This document shows, one piece after another, positions 34,930-42,444 of a stretch of DNA of 64,000 nucleotides; position 1 is the first letter of the stretch; each line of letters opens with the position of its first letter. Below the pieces are notes generated by a model. It was given only the letters and a program-made list of their open reading frames with translations, ran no database searches and had not been told where the DNA came from. This DNA comes from Dysosmobacter welbionis (GTDB lineage: Bacteria > Bacillota > Clostridia > Oscillospirales > Oscillospiraceae), in NCBI RefSeq assembly GCF_005121165.3, contig NZ_CP034413.3:3496001-3560000 (forward strand), written 5' to 3'. The position numbers and the translations under genes are program-made.

Positions 34930-35142
34930 ATGACATTGCAAGAGCGAATGCGGGAACTCCGCAAAGAGCGGAAGGAGACCCAGAGACAGGTGGCCGACGC
35001 CATCGGTGTGACGGATCGGCAGTACCAGCGGTTTGAGACCGGGGTCAATCTGCCTGGATTTGAAAATCTCGTGGGCATTGCGGACCACTTCGGCGTATCG
35101 CTGGATTATCTGGCCGGCCGGTCGGACCGGAGGGAAATGTAG
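34930..35142 (+). CDS. XRE-family repressor, cassette 1
   Basis: 70 residues, ATG with AGAGGTGA 5 bp upstream. Compact helix-turn-helix: LQERMRELRKERKETQRQVADAIGVTDRQYQRFETG, then FENLVGIADHFGVSLDYLAGRSDRREM. The recognition-helix part is TDRQYQRFE. Two further 70-residue paralogs follow. Probably controls its own divergent promoter region. Confidence 0.85.
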   Translation: MTLQERMRELRKERKETQRQVADAIGVTDRQYQRFETGVNLPGFENLVGIADHFGVSLDYLAGRSDRREM

Positions 35143-35160
35143 AGGCGGGTTTCCCGCCGT

Positions 35161-35214
35161 TCAGAGGAACCTGCTCCTGCAGGGGGCGTACAGCCTTTTT
35201 ACAAAGCCGGACAT
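35161..35214 (-). pseudogene. Remnant of the divergent small gene, cassette 2
   Basis: The first 17 codons read MSGFVKRLYAPCRSRFL and then stop. The upstream GAAAGGAGCATTCGCA and the first codons match the intact copy at 34842 (MSDFMKWLYAHY). The rest of the gene is absent, so this is a truncated copy left by tandem duplication. Confidence 0.6.
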
Positions 35215-35235
35215 TGCGAATGCTCCTTTCTGCAA

Positions 35236-35285
35236 ACAACTTTTAAGCTGTTTGCAGAAAGGATATATCACGACTTTTAGGTTGT
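35236..35285 (+). promoter_or_regulatory. Twin operators of cassette 2
   Basis: ACAACTTTTAAGCTGT (35236-35251) and ACGACTTTTAGGTTGT (35270-35285) lie 34 bp apart, the same spacing as in cassette 1, and have the same ACAAC-N6-GTTGT half-sites. The first is nested in a longer inverted repeat, CTGCAAACA / TGTTTGCAG (35230-35257). Confidence 0.72.
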
Positions 35286-35301
35286 GCCAAGGAGATCATA
35301 T

Positions 35302-35514
35302 ATGGAGTTTTATGAGCGAATGCGGGAACTCCGCAAAGAGCACGGCGAGACCCAAGCGCAGGTGGCCGCAGCCGCCGGAATGACAGACCGGCAGTATCAG
35401 CGGTTTGAAACAGGCAAACAAAAGCCGGGGTTTGACAGTCTGCTTGCCCTGGCGGACCACTTCGGCGTGTCGCTGGATTATCTGGCCGGGCGGTCGGACC
35501 GGAGGGAGATGTAG
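35302..35514 (+). CDS. XRE-family repressor, cassette 2
   Basis: 70 residues, ATG preceded by AAGGAGAT. FYERMRELRKEHGETQAQVAAAAGMTDRQYQRFETG, then FDSLLALADHFGVSLDYLAGRSDRREM. The recognition helix TDRQYQRFE is identical to that of cassette 1, and the operator half-sites of the two cassettes agree. Confidence 0.85.
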   Translation: MEFYERMRELRKEHGETQAQVAAAAGMTDRQYQRFETGKQKPGFDSLLALADHFGVSLDYLAGRSDRREM

Positions 35515-35602
35515 AGGTGGGTTTCCCGCCGTTCAGAGGAACCCGCTCCTGCAGGGGCGTGCGGCCCGTTTTTGGAGTCAGACATTGCGAATACTCCTTT
35601 CT

Positions 35603-35650
35603 CACGCTTCATAAAGCGTGAGAAAAATATAACACGCTCTGCGAAGCGTG
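35603..35650 (+). promoter_or_regulatory. Twin operators of cassette 3
   Basis: CACGCTTCATAAAGCGTG (35603-35620) and CACGCTCTGCGAAGCGTG (35633-35650), 30 bp apart, are perfect palindromes of plan ACGCT-N6-AGCGT. The half-site differs from that of cassettes 1 and 2, in line with the different recognition helix of the third protein. Confidence 0.75.
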
Positions 35651-35663
35651 TTAAGGGGGATTT

Positions 35664-35876
35664 ATGGAACTAAACGAGCGATTGCGGGAACTCCGCAAGG
35701 AACAGGGCGAAACCCAAAAGCAGGTGGCCGCCGCCATCGGGATTGGGGAGCGGCCCTACCAATACTTGGAGTCCGGCGAGCACCGGCCCAGCCTGGACAC
35801 GTTGATCGCCCTGGCGGACCACTTCGGCGTGTCGCTGGATTATCTGGCCGGCCGGTCGGACCGGCGGGAGTTGTAA
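35664..35876 (+). CDS. XRE-family repressor, cassette 3
   Basis: 70 residues, ATG after TTAAGGGGGATTT. LNERLRELRKEQGETQKQVAAAIGIGERPYQYLESG, then LDTLIALADHFGVSLDYLAGRSDRREL. The recognition helix reads GERPYQYLE instead of TDRQYQRFE. Same length as the other two paralogs and the same C-terminal LDYLAGRSDRRE. Confidence 0.85.
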   Translation: MELNERLRELRKEQGETQKQVAAAIGIGERPYQYLESGEHRPSLDTLIALADHFGVSLDYLAGRSDRREL

Positions 35877-35933
35877 AAGGCCGCCGTCCGGCGGCCTCGG
35901 GAATCTTTGCTCCCGCAAGGGGCTTGTTCAGCG

Positions 35934-36538
35934 GGATGCACCCCCCATTTTCTTTTCGGTCTTGCCCGAAAAGAAAACGGGCCGTGCACGGTCCAAAAGA
36001 AAAGAACGCTTTTGGCCGCAACTCTGCACGGGCGTGCAAAGTTGCTGTACGGGGGTTGGCGTGAGATGGTGCCTGCGTGTTTGCGAGGACTGGCCAACGG
36101 GCGCGGCGGGGTGCGGTACAGGCTTGAACGCTGATTCCCGCGGCGTGGATGCGGAGGTCAACGGGGTGCAAGGACGCATTTGACCAGCTCCTCTTTCTGC
36201 GCGTTCCGCTTCGCTACGCGCTGCCCTGGCGGTCGTAGGGGCCGATGCCTTTATCGGCAGCTCCCGCGCGGGACAGCTAGCGGCAGCGAAAAGAGAAGCA
36301 GCTCCATGCGATGACCACCCCGACGACCTCCGCACGATCCGCCACGGGACGGCAGTTGGAGAAATCGCAGAAGAGTATAGCGTGCCCGAAGGCCGGGCCA
36401 AATCGGCGCTTGCACCGATCCGCCGCCCCCCGTCGCGCGGAGGGCCACTGCACCGGAGCGCGCCAACGCTTTTCTCTTTGGACCGTGCACGGCCCGTTTC
36501 TCTTTTGGCACGACAAAAGAGAAACGGGGGGTGCATCC
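35934..36538. mobile_element. 605-bp non-coding element with 75-bp inverted repeats
   Basis: The stretch between xre3 and glmM has no convincing gene. Its ends are imperfect inverted repeats: 35934-36011 (starting GGATGCACCCCCC, containing GGGCCGTGCACGGTCC) and 36465-36538 (ending GGGGGGTGCATCC, containing GGACCGTGCACGGCCC). Each arm holds its own small hairpin (TTTTCTTTTCGG / CCGAAAAGAAAA on the left). There is no transposase. Between them, 36318-36420 encodes a fragment resembling a sigma-factor helix-turn-helix. It could be a non-autonomous mobile element or a pair of dispersed repeats around a decayed gene. Confidence 0.55.
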
Positions 36539-36613
36539 GCCCAGCCATCAACATAGCTGAATCCCCGTCCCATGGGGACGGTCACATCATAAGAAACAAA
36601 CGAGGTAATATCA

Positions 36614-37969
36614 ATGGGCAAACTATTTGGAACCGACGGCATCCGCGGCGTGGTGGGGGAGAACCTCACTGCCGACATGGCCTTCCGCGTGGGGCAGGCC
36701 GTGGGCACTGTTCTGATGGAGGACAAGGGCAGCCGCCCCACCGTGGTGATCGGCAAGGACACCCGCATCTCCTCCGACATGCTGGAGTCCGCCCTGATGG
36801 CGGGGCTCTGCTCCGTGGGCAGCGACGTAAAGCCGGTGGGCACCATTCCCACCCCGGCGGTGGCCTATCTCACCGTGCAGGAAAAGGCGGACGCGGGCAT
36901 CGTGATCTCCGCCAGTCACAACCCCTATGAGCACAACGGCATCAAGGTCTTCAGCGGACAGGGCTACAAGCTCTCCGACAGCGTGGAGGCCCGGATCGAG
37001 GAGAAGATCCTCTCCCAGGAGCCCATGAAGCTCCGAACCCGGGGGGAGATCGGCCGCCGCCACCACGGTATGCGCCAGCTGAAGCGGGACTATATCGACT
37101 TCGTGGCCTCCACCATCGAGTCCGATCTGGCGGGGCTGAAAATCCTGGCGGACTGCGCCAACGGCGCTGCCAGCGCCACCGCGCCGGAGCTGTTCGGCCG
37201 CTTCAAGGCCCGGACGGACTTCATCCACCGGGACCCGGACGGGGTGAACATCAACAGCCACTGCGGCTCCACCCACCTGGAGGACCTGGCCGCCGCCGTG
37301 GTGCGGGGCGGCTATGACATCGGCGTGGCCTTTGACGGGGACGCGGACCGCTGCCTGCTGGTGGACGAGACCGGCGGCGTCATCGACGGCGACAAGGTCC
37401 TGGCGGTGTGCGCCCTGGACATGAAGCGCCGGGGAAAGCTCAACGGCAACGCCCTGGTGGCCACGGTGATGAGCAACCTGGGCCTCCACGAGTTCTGCCG
37501 GAACAACGGCATCGACCTGCTCTGCACGGATGTGGGCGACCGGAACGTGCTGGAGAAGATGCTGGAGCGGGACTACCGCATCGGCGGGGAGCAGTCCGGC
37601 CACACCATCTTCACCGATGTGGAGACCACCGGCGATGGTGAAGTGACGGCCCTCCAGTTCCTGCAGGTGCTGGCCCGGTCCGGGGAGAAAGCAAGTTCCC
37701 TTGTCAGCTGCTGCGCCGTCTACCCCCAGGTTCTGGTGAACGTGGAGGTGCCCCACAGCGGCGGCGTGAAGGAGGCCATTATGGCGTCCCCCGCGCTGGC
37801 GGAGGCCGTGAAGCGGGAGGAGGAGGCCCTCGCCGGCGCTGGCCGGGTGCTGGTGCGCCCCTCCGGCACGGAGGCCCTGATCCGGGTGATGGTGGAGGCC
37901 AAAACCACGCAGATCGCCCAGGCGGTGGCGGACCGGCTGGCAGATTTCATCAAATCGCAAAAAAAATAA
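36614..37969 (+). CDS. glmM: Phosphoglucosamine mutase
   Basis: 451 residues. Converts glucosamine-6-phosphate to the 1-phosphate for UDP-GlcNAc. Motifs: GTDGIRGVVGENLTADMAF, the catalytic serine loop VISASHNPYEHNGIKVF, metal loop GVAFDGDADRCLLVDE, sugar-binding GGEQSGHTIF and phosphate-binding VRPSGTEALIRVMVEA. It feeds the same wall pathway as murB and murD here. Confidence 0.97.
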   Translation: MGKLFGTDGIRGVVGENLTADMAFRVGQAVGTVLMEDKGSRPTVVIGKDTRISSDMLESALMAGLCSVGSDVKPVGTIPTPAVAYLTVQEKADAGIVISASHNPYEHNGIKVFSGQGYKLSDSVEARIEEKILSQEPMKLRTRGEIGRRHHGMRQLKRDYIDFVASTIESDLAGLKILADCANGAASATAPELFGRFKARTDFIHRDPDGVNINSHCGSTHLEDLAAAVVRGGYDIGVAFDGDADRCLLVDETGGVIDGDKVLAVCALDMKRRGKLNGNALVATVMSNLGLHEFCRNNGIDLLCTDVGDRNVLEKMLERDYRIGGEQSGHTIFTDVETTGDGEVTALQFLQVLARSGEKASSLVSCCAVYPQVLVNVEVPHSGGVKEAIMASPALAEAVKREEEALAGAGRVLVRPSGTEALIRVMVEAKTTQIAQAVADRLADFIKSQKK

Positions 37970-38001
37970 AAATCTGTTTCTCGGATTTTTTTACAAATTG
38001 C

Positions 38002-38031
38002 TTGACATTTCACTGGATAGACAGGTATAAT
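38002..38031 (+). promoter_or_regulatory. Sigma-A promoter of sigH, adjacent to its start codon
   Basis: TTGACA (38002-38007), 18 bp, TATAAT (38026-38031), a near-perfect promoter. The start codon ATG is at 38037, only 6 bp after the -10 box, so the transcript would begin at or within the start codon. Confidence 0.85.
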
Positions 38032-38036
38032 ACGAT

Positions 38037-38678
38037 ATGTACAAATTTAGCGAGAAGACACCCCAGCCCCTGGACCAGTGCAGCGATGAAACGCTGTGCC
38101 AACTGGTTGCCGGCGGCAGCCGCGAAGCGGAGGAAGCTCTTGTGACGCGGTACAACCGGCTGGTCCGGACCTGCGCCCGCCCCTTCTTTCTGGTGGGCGG
38201 CGACAGCGAGGATCTGACCCAGGAGGGCATGGTGGGCCTCCTCAAAGCCGTTCGGGAGTATGACGCCTCCAAGGAGGCATCCTTCCGGACCTTCGCAGAA
38301 ATCTGCATTCGTAACCGGCTGTATTCCGTCCTCCGCGCCGCGGCGCGGGATAAGCACATGGCTCTCAATCAGTCGGTCCCCTTGGATACACCCTTCTTTG
38401 ACGCCAATTCCTACACCTCTGGTACCAGCGATCTGACTCAGCGCGATCCCGAAGCGTATCTCATCGACAGGGAACATACCGCTGCCCTCTTATCCGGTGT
38501 CCGGAAACAGTTGTCCGAGTTTGAAGCAAAGATTTTGGGGTACTATTTAGACGGTCTTTCATGCAGGGAAATTGCCGAGACGGTAGGCAAGCCCCCAAAG
38601 TCCGTGGACAACGCCGTGCAGCGCATTCGGCGCAAGGTGGCACGGCAGCTTCTTTCCGGCGATCTCAGCGGAAGCTGA
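38037..38678 (+). CDS. sigH: RNA polymerase sporulation sigma factor SigH
   Basis: 213 residues. Sigma-70 region 2 (EEALVTRYNRLVRTCARPFFLVGGDSEDLTQEGMVGLLKAVREYD, SFRTFAEICIRNRLYSVLRAA) and region 4 (LSEFEAKILGYYLDGLSCREIAETVGKPPKSVDNAVQRIRRK) match SigH. It directs early stationary-phase and sporulation genes. No ATG, GTG or TTG lies in frame until well inside region 2, and no ribosome binding site precedes the ATG, so a leaderless transcript is likely. Confidence 0.92.
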   Translation: MYKFSEKTPQPLDQCSDETLCQLVAGGSREAEEALVTRYNRLVRTCARPFFLVGGDSEDLTQEGMVGLLKAVREYDASKEASFRTFAEICIRNRLYSVLRAAARDKHMALNQSVPLDTPFFDANSYTSGTSDLTQRDPEAYLIDREHTAALLSGVRKQLSEFEAKILGYYLDGLSCREIAETVGKPPKSVDNAVQRIRRKVARQLLSGDLSGS

Positions 38679-38716
38679 ACGCAATATATTTTTCTTTTCA
38701 AAGAGAGGGTAACATC

Positions 38717-38998
38717 ATGTACGAAGACAAGACCTTAGTTTGCAAGGAGTGCGGCCAGGAGTTCGTGTTCACCGCCGGCGAGCAGGAGTTCTATGCCGAG
38801 CGCGGCTTCCAGAACGAGCCCCAGCGGTGCAAGGCCTGCCGTGACGCCCGCAAGAACGCGGCCCGCGGTCCCCGGGAGTATTTCACCGCTGTCTGCGCCG
38901 CCTGCGGCGGCGAAGCCCGCGTGCCCTTCGAGCCGAAGTCTGACCGTCCCGTGTACTGCAGCGAGTGCTTCGCCAAGATGCGGGACCAGCAGAGATAA
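38717..38998 (+). CDS. Zinc-ribbon domain protein
   Basis: 93 residues. Two pairs of zinc-type cysteines are seen: LVCKECGQEFVFTAGEQEFYAERGF with PQRCKACRDAR, and VCAACGGEARVPFEPKSDRPVYCSECF. The first half matches the short zinc-ribbon (CxxC-FxFTAGEQxFY) family widespread in bacteria. It is unknown what it binds. It lies 38 bp after sigH. Confidence 0.88.
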   Translation: MYEDKTLVCKECGQEFVFTAGEQEFYAERGFQNEPQRCKACRDARKNAARGPREYFTAVCAACGGEARVPFEPKSDRPVYCSECFAKMRDQQR

Positions 38999-39029
38999 AC
39001 GAATCAATCCGTTTTGGTCTCTTGCAGAG

Positions 39030-39060
39030 GCGGCGCCCGGTGGGCGCCGCTTCTTCTTTT
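39030..39060 (+). terminator. Terminator after the zinc-ribbon gene
   Basis: GCGGCGCCC-GGT-GGGCGCCGC followed by TTCTTCTTTT. Confidence 0.85.
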
Positions 39061-39173
39061 GCCGTGGGAGCCGGCCGCCGCGCCCCGCGCCGGGGAAACG
39101 GGAGGCATTCCGGAAAAATGTGCCGGTGCGGACGCCGAATCTCCACATTTCCAGGCTTTTCAAAGATTTTCTC

Positions 39174-39202
39174 TTGAAAAACATCGAAAACTAGAGTATA
39201 AT
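39174..39202 (+). promoter_or_regulatory. Sigma-A promoter for the DUF1858-trmK-nif3-yebC group
   Basis: TTGAAA (39174-39179), 17 bp, TATAAT (39197-39202), 41 bp before the DUF1858 start. Confidence 0.8.
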
Positions 39203-39242
39203 ACCCCTGCTGAATTTCAGATTAGAATTGGAGGAACCTCTG

Positions 39243-39452
39243 ATGATCGAGATCAAGAAGGACACCATCATCGGTGACATTCTGGACGTGGCGCCTCAGA
39301 CCGCGCCCATCTTCCTGTCCATCGGCATGCACTGCCTGGGCTGCCCCTCTTCCCGGGGCGAGACTGTGGAGGAGGCCTGCATGGTCCACGGCGTGGACTG
39401 CGACAAGCTGCTGGCCCTGGTGAACGAGGAAGCCAACAAGAAAGCGGAATGA
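39243..39452 (+). CDS. DUF1858 domain protein
   Basis: 69 residues: IEIKKDTIIGDILDVAPQTAPIFLSIGMHCLGCPSSRGETVEEAC, with the conserved CxxC (CLGC) of DUF1858, the ScdA/RIC N-terminal-like domain. Stand-alone DUF1858 proteins are common in anaerobes and are thought to be redox or iron-sulfur related. Cytoplasmic. Confidence 0.9.
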   Translation: MIEIKKDTIIGDILDVAPQTAPIFLSIGMHCLGCPSSRGETVEEACMVHGVDCDKLLALVNEEANKKAE

Positions 39453-39517
39453 CCGGAACGGGACGCATACGGGAGACCGTATGCGTCCTCCTCCGACAGC
39501 CGGAACAGGAGGGCGCC

Positions 39518-40232
39518 ATGGGAAAACATCTGGAACTGACGCCGCGCCTGCGGCAGATCGCCGCCTGGGTCCGCCAGGGTGCGCACCTCGCTGATGTTGG
39601 CACGGATCACGCCTATCTGCCCGTGTGGCTGACGCTGCAGGGCCGCGTGGCCTCTGCCATTGCCAGCGATCTGCGGCGCGGCCCCCTGGACCGGGCGCAG
39701 GAGACCGGCCGGCGCTACGGTGTGGGGGACCGGATCACCTTCCGCCTGGGCAACGGTCTGGCCGCCGTGGCGCCGGAGGAGTGCGACACCATCGTCATCG
39801 CCGGCATGGGGGCGAGAACATCGCCCAGATTCTGGCCGGGGCACCCTGGACCGCCGACGGCCGCCACACCCTGCTGCTCCAGCCCCAGAGCCGGGCGGAG
39901 GCGCTGCGCCGCTTCCTGGCGGAGCACGGCTACGCCATAGCGCGGGAGGCGCTGGTGCGGGACCGGGGCTTTCTCTATCCCGTGATCGAGGCCGGGGCAG
40001 GGGAGATGCATCTCACGCTGGGCCGGCAGTGGGCCGGGGCGGACCTGCTCTACGACCCCTGGGGGACCGCTACATCATCGAGAAGATCATCCAGCTCCAG
40101 GCGGCGGCGGCCGGGTCCAACCGGGCGTCGGCGCCAGAGGCCCGGGAACGGGGCGATTACGCCAGGGCCGTCATCACGGAGCTTCTGCAAATGAGGGAGG
40201 AGTGGCGCCATGCCAACTGTCCGGGAAATTGA
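39518..40232 (+). CDS. trmK: tRNA (adenine-22-N1)-methyltransferase TrmK (two apparent frameshifts)
   Basis: SAM-binding motif LADVGTDHAYLPVWLTLQG lies near residue 27. The frame drops at about 39810, where ATGGGGGCGAG should be ATGGGGGGCGAG (GMGGENIAQILAGAPW), and again at about 40063, where TGGGGGACC should have one more G (DPWGDRYIIEKIIQLQ). The middle frame carries TLLLQPQSRAEALRRFLAEHGY and RDRGFLYPVIEAG. With two bases restored it is 238 residues, normal for TrmK. It overlaps nif3 by 23 bp. Confidence 0.9.
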
Positions 40233-41000
40233 ACAGGCCCTGTTCCGACTGGCCCCGAAGGAGGGCGCCATGGACTGGGACAACGTGGGCCAGCTGCTGG
40301 GGGACCCGGAGGCGGAGGTCCGGCGGGTCCTGGTGGCCCTGGACATCACGGAGGCCGTGGCGGACGAGGCCATCGCGGAAAACTGCCAGCTGATTGTCAG
40401 CCACCATCCGGTGATGAACTGCAAATGGCTGCCGGTGCAGACCGTCCGGCAGGACACGCCCCAGGGGCACCTGCTGCTGAAAATCCTGAGGAGCGGCCTG
40501 TCCGCCATCTGTATGCACACGAACCTGGATGTGGCCCCCGGCGGCGTCAACGACGCGCTGGCCGCCGCGCTGGGGCTGGAGGACCCTGGGCCGCTGGGGA
40601 CCCGGAGGGGCTGTGCCGGATGGGAACACTGGCAAGTCCTATGCCTTTACAGGAATTTGCAAAGCACGTCTGCCGGGCGCTCCAGGCCAACGGCGTCCGC
40701 TACGCCGGGGACAGCGGCCCGGTGCGGAAGGTCGCGGTGGGCGGCGGCGCCTGCGGCGACTATGAGGATGCGGCCATCGCCGCAGGGTGCGACGTGTTCG
40801 TGACCTCGGACCTCAGCTACCACCAGTTTTTAGACGCGGCAGGGAAGGGCATCCGCCTGATCGACGCGGGCCACTTCCCCACAGAGAATCCGGTGTGCAC
40901 CGTGCTGGCAGAGTACCTGCGCGGCCGGTTCCCGGGCCTCACCGTCACCAAATCCGCCTCCCACCGGGAGGTCATCCAGTATTACGTAGAAGGAGAGTAA
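40210..41000 (+). CDS. Nif3-like dinuclear metal center protein (one apparent frameshift)
   Basis: NIF3/YqfO family. N-terminal half: DWDNVGQLLGDPEAEVRRVLVALDI, LIVSHHPVMN (metal-binding His pair) and ICMHTNLDVAPGGVNDALA. At about 40597, CTGGGGACCCG should be CTGGGGGACCCG; the frame then continues GLCRMGTLASPMPLQEFAKHVC, VTSDLSYHQFLDAAGKGIRLIDAGHFPTENP. Restored length is 263 residues. In Firmicutes it normally follows trmK; the exact reaction is uncertain. Confidence 0.9.
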
Positions 41001-41006
41001 TGTACC

Positions 41007-41743
41007 ATGTCCGGACATTCCAAATGGCATAATATCCAAAAGACCAAGGGCGCGGCCGACGCCAAGCGCTCCGCCGCCTTCACCAAGATCGCCAAGGAGA
41101 TCATCGTGGCCGTGAAAGAGGGCGGCGGCTCCGGCGACCCCAACAACAACTCCCGCCTGGCCACGGTCATCGCCAAGGCCAAGGCCGTCAACATGCCCAA
41201 CGACAACATCAAGCGCACCATCGACCGGGCCCTGGGCTCCGGCAGCACCGACAACTACGAGGCCGTCACCTACGAGGGCTACGGCCCCGGCGGCGTGGCC
41301 GTCATTGTGGAGGCCCTGACCGACAACCGCCAGCGCACCGCGCCGGAGGTCCGCCACGCGTTCGACAAGTGCAACGGCAACCTGGGCGCCCAGGGCTGCG
41401 TCAGCTGGTCCTTTGACAAGAAGGGCGTCATCGTCATTGACAACGAGGAGGGCGAGCTGGACGAGGACACCGTCATGATGGACGCTCTGGAGGCCGGTGC
41501 CGCCGACTTTGAGGCCGACGGTCCCGCCCTGGAGATCACCTGCGACCCCGACGCTTTCAACGATGTGGTGAAGGCCCTGGAGGGAAGGGCTACGCCTTCG
41601 CCAGCGCGGAGATCGAGATGGTGCCCCAGAACTACATCACCCTCACCGGCGAGGGAGACGTGAAGAACATGGAGAAGCTCATCGACATGCTGGAGGACAA
41701 CGACGACGTGCAGAACGTCTGGCACAACTGGGATAACGACTGA
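41007..41743 (+). CDS. yebC: YebC/PmpR family protein (one apparent frameshift)
   Basis: Starts [20 protein letters not shown], then [35 protein letters not shown] and [19 protein letters not shown]. At about 41582 GAGGGAAGGGC should be GAGGGGAAGGGC; the frame then gives [18 protein letters not shown] and ends [12 protein letters not shown], the usual family end. Restored length 245 residues. YebC proteins act as transcription factors or, for some, as ribosome-linked factors at proline-rich stretches. Confidence 0.93.
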
Positions 41744-41760
41744 GCATCGCTGGATAGAGA

Positions 41761-41786
41761 GAGGACGGGGAGACCCGTCCTCTTTT
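41761..41786 (+). terminator. Terminator after yebC
   Basis: GAGGACGGG-GAGA-CCCGTCCTC followed by TTTT. Confidence 0.88.
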
Positions 41787-41859
41787 CATCTCTGCAGAAA
41801 TGAAACAAAACTTTTCTTTTGTGCAAAAACGCCGGAGAGGCGGGCCTAACCGGTCCCCC

Positions 41860-41925
41860 TTACCATTACCATAACAATGACCATAACCATCACCATAACC
41901 CTAACTCTAGCTATTACCATAACGG
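41860..41925. repeat. Hexamer tandem array, eleven units of TNACCA type
   Basis: Reading from 41860 in steps of six: TTACCA, TTACCA, TAACAA, TGACCA, TAACCA, TCACCA, TAACCC, TAACTC, TAGCTA, TTACCA, TAACGG. The 6-base period holds for 66 bases although units vary, mostly at the second base. It lies in the 270-base gap between the yebC terminator and the next gene. No function is known to me. Confidence 0.85.
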
Positions 41926-42014
41926 GAGAATTTTACAAAATCCTCCCGGAGATTGCATAGAACCGTGCATCAGATGGGGAGGGGACGCCTTTTCTTGAGA
42001 GGAGTGGTTTTTCG

Positions 42015-42418
42015 TTGGCAGAGGAACACAAGAAGAGTTTTATGCTGTATTTCGATAATTTTCCCTGTGTGGCGGCCCTGGACGCGGAGCAGCGGGGGAA
42101 CTGCTGCTTCTGTTGTACCGCTATGCCATGGCGGCGGACAAGGCTCCCACGGATCCGGAGGAGGTTTTGCGGCAGCACCCGGGCTTGAGGGAGGAGACCC
42201 GCATGGCCTACCGGTTTCTGGCGGAGACCATTCGGCGGGATACAGAGAAGTGGAAGGAAAAGCAGCGGCGCTACCAAGAGGCGGCGGCGCGGCGGCAGGG
42301 GGATGGGGCGATCTCCCGGCAGGCCCTGGAACAGGCCGCGCCCAAGGATTACAGCGACATCCGGAAGTACCTACGGGACGTCTCTACCGCTGGTCGGTTG
42401 CCAAAATCGGACCCATAG
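42015..42418 (+). CDS. DUF6291-like protein (one apparent frameshift)
   Basis: Start TTG at 42015 with GAGAGGAG upstream: AEEHKKSFMLYFDNFPCVAALDAEQRG. At about 42095 GCGGGGGAACTG should have one more G; the frame then runs ELLLLLYRYAMAADKAPTDPEEVL, MAYRFLAETIRRDTEKW and ends GRLPKSDP. Restored length 134 residues. The KSFMLYFD, LLLYRYA pattern resembles DUF6291, found on prophages and in replication regions. Function unknown; family assignment tentative. Confidence 0.65.
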
Positions 42419-42444
42419 GGTAGACTGAGGGCGAGGTGATACAC

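Noticed and set aside
35928-36554. 208-codon minus-strand frame between xre3 and glmM
   Set aside because: Both ends are made of the same inverted repeat read in opposite sense, and the middle has no family features. Better explained as a non-coding element.
41860-41925. CRISPR array or telomere-like repeat
   Set aside because: Units are 6 bp with no spacers and no cas genes nearby; the replicon is not known to be linear.
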